From Luzula sylvatica (taxonomy: Eukaryota > Streptophyta > Magnoliopsida > Poales > Juncaceae): 64,000 nt of DNA. The stretch lies in contig OX326959.1 in assembly GCA_946800325.1 (NCBI GenBank), positions 37,624,908-37,688,907 on the forward strand, given 5' to 3'. A program made the position numbers and the translations under genes. The notes beneath the pieces are model-generated. The model made no database searches and was not told where the DNA came from. It saw only the letters and a list, made by a program, of their open reading frames with translations. Positions 59,101 to 64,000 of this stretch are shown piece after piece. The first letter of the stretch is position 1, and every line of letters begins with the position of its first letter.

Positions 59101-62100
59101 TCTTCGAGATTATCCAAGAGTACCTCGTTTCCATTTTCATTCTCATTTTCACGTAGTAATTGGACCTGTTCAGTTTCATTTAGAGGGGACAACTGTACAT
59201 TGCTTTTGGCCCGTAATGATGAAATCGAGTTCGGTGAGGATACCATTGGCCCTTCAAGAGCAGGCAAAGTCGTCTTGTTTGCAGCTTGTAATTCTGGCAT
59301 AGTGCTTGCAGATTGCTTTTGTGCACTTGCATTTTTAGGGGAGAACGAGAAGTTTTTGTCCCGCAATGAAGAAATAGAGCCTGGCGAGGATTGTCCGTGA
59401 ACCAGTGGCGTATTGGCGGGATTTTCATCCTCATTTTGATTCGGTAATCGAGATTGGCTACTTGAGGATTGGTCTCGTGCAGTTAGATTTTGAGGGGACA
59501 ATGCCACATTGCTTTTGGCCCCTAATGAATAAATTGATCCTGGTGAGGTTTGTGCTTGAACCACTGGCTCTGTGGGTATATCCAAGATTATCTCGTTATC
59601 GTTTCCATTCTCATTTTCATGCTGTGCTTGTGATGGAGTATCTGTGGATTGATCTTGTGTGGTTAGATTTTGAGAGGACAATAGTACATTGCTTTCGATT
59701 CGCAACGAAGAAATTGGGCTCGGTAAGGATTGTTCGTGGACCACTTGAGCTGCGGATTGGTTCTCTGTAGTTAAATCTCGAGGAGACAAAGATACATTGC
59801 CTGTCTGAATAGCAGCCTCGTGTAAATCCTCAATATCGTCCTGCAAATTGGCATTTGTCAAGTAAAATAAAAATAAAAATAGAGAAAAGGAAATGAAAGT
59901 TCGAGACTCTGACCTGATCATTCTCATCGACTTGTTCCTCATTATCGGCACTCATCTCGATAACATGAATTGGACTTTCATTTTCATTCGCATTTTGATG
60001 CTGTGATGATTGGTCTTGTGAGGTAAGGTTTTGAGGGAACAACGAGACATTGTTCTTGGACCGCAATGAAGAAACCGATCGAATTGGACTTTCATTTTCA
60101 TTCGCATTTTGATGCTGTGATGATTGGTCTTGTGAGGTAAGGTTTTGAGGGAACAACGAGACATTGTTCTTGGACCGCAATGAAGAAACCGATCCTGGTG
60201 AAGGTTGTGCTCGAACCACTGGTGTTTCGGGGACATGCGAGATTATCTCGTTTTCATTTCTATTCTCACTTTCATATTGTACCTGGATCTGAGGGGAGAA
60301 CGGTACATTGCTTTTGGCCCGTAACAGAGAATTTGGGCGTGGCGAGGATTGTTCACGGGCCACTGGCTCTTTGGGACTATGCAAAATCGTCTCGTTCTCT
60401 TTTTCAACTTGTAATTGTGGTTGCATGCTTGTAGATTGGTTCTCTGTAGTTAAATTTTGAGGAGAGAAAGAACACATGTTTTTGGAATTGTCAGCATCGT
60501 ATAAATCCTCAACTTTCTCCTGTAAATTGCCATTCTTCAGGTAAAATAAAAATAAAAATCAGAGAAAATGGAAGGAAAAATGAAAGTTTGAGACTGACCT
60601 CATAATTCTCATCGACTCGTTTCTCATTATCGACACGAGCACTCGTCTCGATACCATGAATTGGACTTTCTTGAGATTTATTTTCTTCAGGAGGAGATAT
60701 CAAATTCTCCTCCACGTCATTCAGCAGTCCATCGAGTGTAGGTGTGAAATTCGCAAATTCATATTTAGAATTACTCCCTATCATGCTGAAGTCACTCATT
60801 CTATTGCTGGACTTGACGAAAGTTTCAGTTCGATTTGGTTCAGTCGAGCTAACTGTTCCGAGTGAGGAGAAACCTGTTAATGGAAATATGGTTAACAATT
60901 ACGAGTAAATATAGGGGTTCTTTTGAAGAAATTATTTTTTATTTTCTCTAACTAACCTGTCGGCGTCAAGCCAATAGAGTTTGATGTGAGCTCATCCTTG
61001 ACTAGAGTTTGCTGTGAGTTGTCCTTCTGCTTATTCTCATCGACTCGTTTCTCATTATCCACGGGAGCACTCGTCTCGATACCATGAATTGGACTTTCTT
61101 GAGATTTATTTTCAACAGGAGTAATTAAATTCTCCTCCACCTCATTCAACAGGCCATCTAGTGTAGGCGTGAAATTAAACTTGTACTTGGAGTCGCTGCC
61201 TATCATGCTGAAGTCGCTCATTCTATTGCTTGTCTTGACTAAAGCTTCGGTTCGATTTTGTTCGGTCAAGCTAACTGTTTCGAGGGAGGAGAAACCTATT
61301 AATGGAAACATGGTTAACAATTACGAGTAAACATAGGGGTATTTTGGAAAAAAAAATCAAAATTTATCTCTAACTAACCTGTGGGCGTCAAGCCGACAGA
61401 GTTTGCAGTGAGTTCGTCCTTGACCAGAGTTTGCTGTGAGTTCTCCTCCTGATAATTCTCATCGACTCGTTTATCTTCATCGATACGAATACTCGTCTCA
61501 GTAACAAGAATTGGACTCTCTTGAGATTTATTTGCAACAGGAGTTCGATTTTGTTCGGTGAAGCTAACTGTTTCAGGGGAGGAGAAACCTATTAATGGAA
61601 ACATGGTTAACAATTACGAGTAAACATAGGGGTACTTTTGGAAGAAAAAAAAATCAAAATTTATCTCTAACTAACCTGTGGGCGTCAAGCCGACAGAGTT
61701 TGCAGTGAGTTCGTCCTTGACCAGAGTTTGCTGTGAGTTCTCCTCCTGATAATTCTCATCAACTCGTTTATCTTCATCGATACGAACACTCGTCTCAGTA
61801 ACAAGAATTGAACTTTCTTGAGATATATTTTCAACAGTAGGAGAAATTATGTTCTCCTCCACCTCGTTCAACAAGCCATCTAGTGTAGACGTTAAATTCG
61901 CAAACTCGTACTTAGAATTACTCCCTATCAAGCTGAAGTCACTCATTCTATTGCTCGACTTGACTAAGGTTTCGGTTCGATTTGGTTCAGTCAAGCTCGT
62001 CGCTCCTAGAGTCGAGAAACCTAGTAATGGAAACATGGTTAACAATTAATAATTATGAGTCAACATAGGGGTTCTTTTGAAAAAAATTAAAATCTCTAAT

Positions 62101-62847
62101 TAACCTGTTTGCGTCAAACCAACAGAGTTTGATGTGAGTTCGCCCTTGATGTTATGGAAGTGAAGAGAGAATGCCGTTGAGTCGAGAGTTATATCATGGT
62201 TGTCATTATTATCGCAGTCCTCTGACATTCCTGTGTCTGAAAACCTCCCTGATTTTAGGAATTTTGCTGAGACCGGTCCAAAGAAGTTATCATCTGATTC
62301 AATCAACAGATCAAATTTTGTCAATTCACACATTGTATGTAATTTCCCAGATTTGCATCTCGCTGAACCACTAATTTCATACAATTTGTATGAAATTAGT
62401 GATTCGGCAACATACAAATTGGAATTGTATCAAATTAGTCGTGCAGTGATAGCAAATCAGATAAGAAGACTAAATAAAATTTAGATAAATTGAAGAAGGG
62501 GAGAGAGATGGAGGAGAGATACCATCATTAGAAGCGAGAGAAGCCGCAGAAGCACTACCAGGAGAAGAATCAATCATATCCTTTATGAACGCATCTGGTC
62601 CGCCGTCCTCATCTTCATCACCCTCAATGGGACTTGAAGTGTCAGATCCGTCGCGTTCACCAGCGGATTTACTACCAGAAACGTAAGGGAAAGTCATCGA
62701 GTCATTCTTGAACGACGGAGTACCAGTGGAATCGTCGTCCCTCTCGAACACATGAATGGCGGTCGTATCGGCAAAGCTAACACGGCGCGACCTCCTCATC
62801 GCTATCGTTTCCTCGTCCATTGGATCACCTCCTCTCCGATGATCCAT
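53112..62847 (-). CDS. KNL1: KNL1-type kinetochore scaffold protein
   Basis: Twenty-two exons with GT-AG borders and matching phases give 7,608 nt (2,535 aa): 62847-62523, 62362-62105, 62020-61676, 61588-61379, 61295-60957, 60873-60599, 60519-59914, 59840-58796, 58710-58439, 58360-57851, 57776-55491, 55404-55333, 55241-55207, 55116-55029, 54938-54819, 54726-54535, 54198-54119, 54028-53956, 53877-53773, 53653-53539, 53455-53368 and 53280-53112. KNL1 links centromere-bound Mis12/Ndc80 complexes to spindle-checkpoint proteins. Supporting marks are the PP1-docking R22-V-S-F25, a MELT-like segment (H164-D-I-T followed by L-D-S-T-A-F-S), a long Ser/Pro/Asn/Glu-rich repetitive middle (to about residue 2130), and a C terminus (about 2145-2535) with predicted coiled coil and a Spc7/RWD-like end. 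The middle is enlarged by duplicated exons. No stop or frameshift interrupts it. Exon skipping is possible because most repeat exons keep phase. Confidence 0.88.
54303..54527. mobile_element. Foldback MITE-like insertion in KNL1 intron 16
   Basis: The left part 'tgcaaaatctctaaatatca' is mirrored by 'gttaagagattttgtagggc' on the right, with further pairing towards the centre. Similar 'ggggtatatatgaa' end phrases are scattered in the window (for example near 23080 and 28553). Target duplication was not resolved. Confidence 0.5.
55491..58710 (-). repeat. KNL1 three-exon cassette, copy 2 (exons 9-11)
   Basis: This repeats the order of exons 6-8. Exon 11 (2,286 bp) is about twice the size of exon 8 because about 40-residue units (S-P-x-S-I-S-S-x-R-x-K-S-N, then S-P-Q-N/I-L-T) have multiplied. 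A 729-bp in-frame step separates two near-identical blocks (about 55866-56270 and 56595-57000). Confidence 0.85.
58796..60873 (-). repeat. KNL1 three-exon cassette, copy 1 (exons 6-8)
   Basis: Exon 6 is the S-N-R-M-S-D-F-S / F-T-P-T-L-D-G-L-L type. Exon 7 starts E-K-V-E-D-L-Y-D-A-D-N-S-K. Exon 8 starts D-D-I-E-D-L-H-E-A. The same three exon types follow again in the same order in exons 9-11, with similar intron ends (for example 'ttacctga.gaatggcaattt' before exons 7 and 10). Confidence 0.85.
59967..60194 (-). repeat. 114-bp tandem duplication inside KNL1 exon 7
   Basis: Two adjacent copies of 114 bp (38 codons), starting at 59967 and 60081, appear identical or nearly so. They encode S-V-S-S-L-R-S-K-N-N-V-S-L-F-P-Q-N-L-T-S and onward. 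The reading frame is kept. The lack of visible divergence implies a very recent event or an assembly artefact. Confidence 0.9.
60957..62020 (-). repeat. KNL1 exons 3, 4 and 5: tandemly duplicated exon
   Basis: Three exons (345, 210 and 339 bp), all multiples of three and in the same phase, encode versions of one module: G-F-S-[ST]-[LP]-[GE]-T/A at the start, S-N-R-M-S-D-F-S and T-L-D-G-L-L-N in the middle, D-E-L-T-x-N-S-[VI]-G-L-T-P-T-G at the end. Exon 4 lacks the middle. The introns between them share 'ttaaccatgtttccattaat'. Confidence 0.88.
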
Positions 62848-62900
62848 TTCTACTTCCTCTTCTTCTGCTTCTTCTTCACTGGAGTACAGTGAGTGGAAGG

Positions 62901-62910
62901 TTTAGGGTTT
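62901..62910 (-). promoter_or_regulatory. Telo-box in the KNL1 5' region
   Basis: The minus strand reads AAACCCTAAA 54-63 bp upstream of the KNL1 ATG. Telo-box motifs are common in promoters or leaders of plant cell-cycle and translation genes; function here is inferred. The sequence between it and the ATG is rich in GAAGAAG, typical of a plant leader. Confidence 0.5.
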
Positions 62911-62943
62911 GCTCGGGAATATTAGGCGGGGTGATTTGAAAAT

Positions 62944-63345
62944 TTCCTAGGGGTGGTTGGTTGGAGTTTTGGATTTGGAATGTCCTAGAATACTCTCTTA
63001 TGGATTACATTCACATGTTTGGTTTACACGTTCGGTAATAAAATAATGGCATACTCCATTCCCTAGGGAATAGTTGATGGGAATAGGATTACCACCAAAA
63101 TTGGTGGTTTTTCTCCATTCCCACCAGGAGGGAATACATTTTATTTTAATTTCCAAAAATAAATAGCTCAAGATTTCTATAAATAAACTCATTTTTACAT
63201 TTTTAGAATATGTCATGGAATAAATAAGTGTATCAACCAAACAAGATATTAGAGTATGTCATGTAATGATATGCCTTGGCATGAGATTCCTTGGCATACT
63301 TCATGCCAAGACATTTTCCAAAGCACGAACCAAACGGCCCCCTAA
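62944..63345. mobile_element. MITE, copy 2, next to the KNL1 promoter
   Basis: About 400 bp starting 'ggggtggttggttgg' and ending 'gaaccaaacggcccccta', the same family as 13016-13412. It is less decayed: 'ccgtttggtt' and ggcccc ends are intact on the right. The inner edge lies about 97 bp upstream of the KNL1 ATG, so it may sit inside or right beside the core promoter. No coding capacity is seen. Confidence 0.78.
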
Positions 63346-63502
63346 TGTTGTCGAGGTTTTGCAATTTCCCGGATAACCTTACAAAACACCAAAATATCAA
63401 ATTTGTCCCTTAAAAACAACAAATATCCAATATATCCTTCCAAAAAATATTTTTTTATCAAATTTGTTCGTGATTAATTTTTCTGTTAAGAGTTCACATA
63501 AA

Positions 63503-64000
63503 CTAGTAATAGCCCGCGAAACAATTGCGCGGAACTTCTTACCTTTTTTTATATTTTTTGTATAATTTGTTTAAATAGAATTTGCGCATGTACGTTTGAA
63601 CTCAATTATATAATCATGATATGTTTGCAAATATATTAATGTCAATAAATGAATTATAATTAATAAAGGTTCATGAAATTTGTCCATCATCGATATATGC
63701 ATTATAATTAATAAGGGTCCATGAAATTGGTTCATGATTATAAGTTCACACAAAATAAATAAAATATAACATGTTATAATTCAAACAATATTAAAGTTTC
63801 AAAACGAATAATAGAAAAGCTTGAATAATACACATTAAATCGAAATATTTATTTAAAATATTATTCATTAACATAACAAATATTAATTTTTTAAAAAATA
63901 AAAAAACACAATTGTAAATTATATCACAAGAAATTAACAAATGAGCCATACTTTTATACGGGGATTATATATGGAGTCCCAATAACACAAAAATAACATC
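63503..64000 (-). mobile_element. Helitron, copy C (runs off the window)
   Basis: On the minus strand the sequence ends with a hairpin-like 'ccgcgcaattgtttcgcggg', then 'ctatta' and CTAG at 63506-63503, next base T. The inner sequence shares 'tttaaatagaatt', 'cgtttgaact' and 'aatatattaatgtcaat' with copy A. The 5' end is outside the window. Confidence 0.72.

Noticed and set aside
56251..60434. Plus-strand open frames across the KNL1 repeat exons
   Set aside because: They repeat with the same period as the KNL1 modules and are antisense shadows; the minus-strand frame has consistent splice borders.

Overview
The window is nuclear DNA of a flowering plant, most likely a eudicot. The evidence is AT-rich intergenic DNA, intron-rich genes with GT-AG introns, a Ty1/copia retrotransposon primed by tRNA-iMet, plant-type Helitrons and MITEs, and F-box/DUF295, PPR and plant KNL1-type proteins. 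The species cannot be named from the sequence.

Layout. 1-31 kb is gene-poor and repeat-rich. It holds a 204-bp higher-order tandem repeat (0.7-1.94 kb), a nearly intact but stop-interrupted copia element with a perfect 5-bp target duplication (3.15-7.9 kb), a long foldback element (8.4-9.3 kb), two copies of a GGATACG/AAT-rich repeat (10.5-12.6 kb), MITEs (13.0 and 16.6 kb), a decayed F-box-associated gene (14.6-15.5 kb), a very GC-rich hairpin minisatellite (18.05-19.2 kb), a 188-bp tandem repeat (21.2-21.9 kb), a broken SART3/Prp24-like gene (22.4-24.9 kb), a Helitron (25.2-26.1 kb) and a 3.5-kb element with about 1-kb inverted arms (26.4-29.9 kb).

31-39 kb holds an intact 20-exon thimet oligopeptidase-like metalloprotease (+), a PPR relic, a second Helitron and an intact single-exon F-box/DUF295 gene (-). 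39.7-51.6 kb is a satellite block of about 68 monomers of about 171-176 bp. It lies in two opposite-facing arms that meet near 44.70 kb, and the right arm shows an 11-monomer (about 1,886 bp) higher-order period. The satellite ends abruptly inside a GC-richer reading frame made of 14-residue repeats (51.64-52.55 kb).

53.1-62.85 kb is one large gene on the minus strand: a KNL1-type kinetochore scaffold. I could trace 22 exons with consistent phases (7,608 nt, 2,535 aa). It has an N-terminal RVSF PP1-docking motif, a MELT-like segment, a strongly expanded repetitive middle built from duplicated exons, and a coiled-coil/RWD-like C terminus. A MITE lies just upstream of its start, and the window ends in a third Helitron.

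The genes do not form a pathway. The most noteworthy points are the recent modular growth of KNL1, the inverted satellite block close to this kinetochore gene, and the hairpin minisatellite. All exon borders were read by eye and need transcript support.
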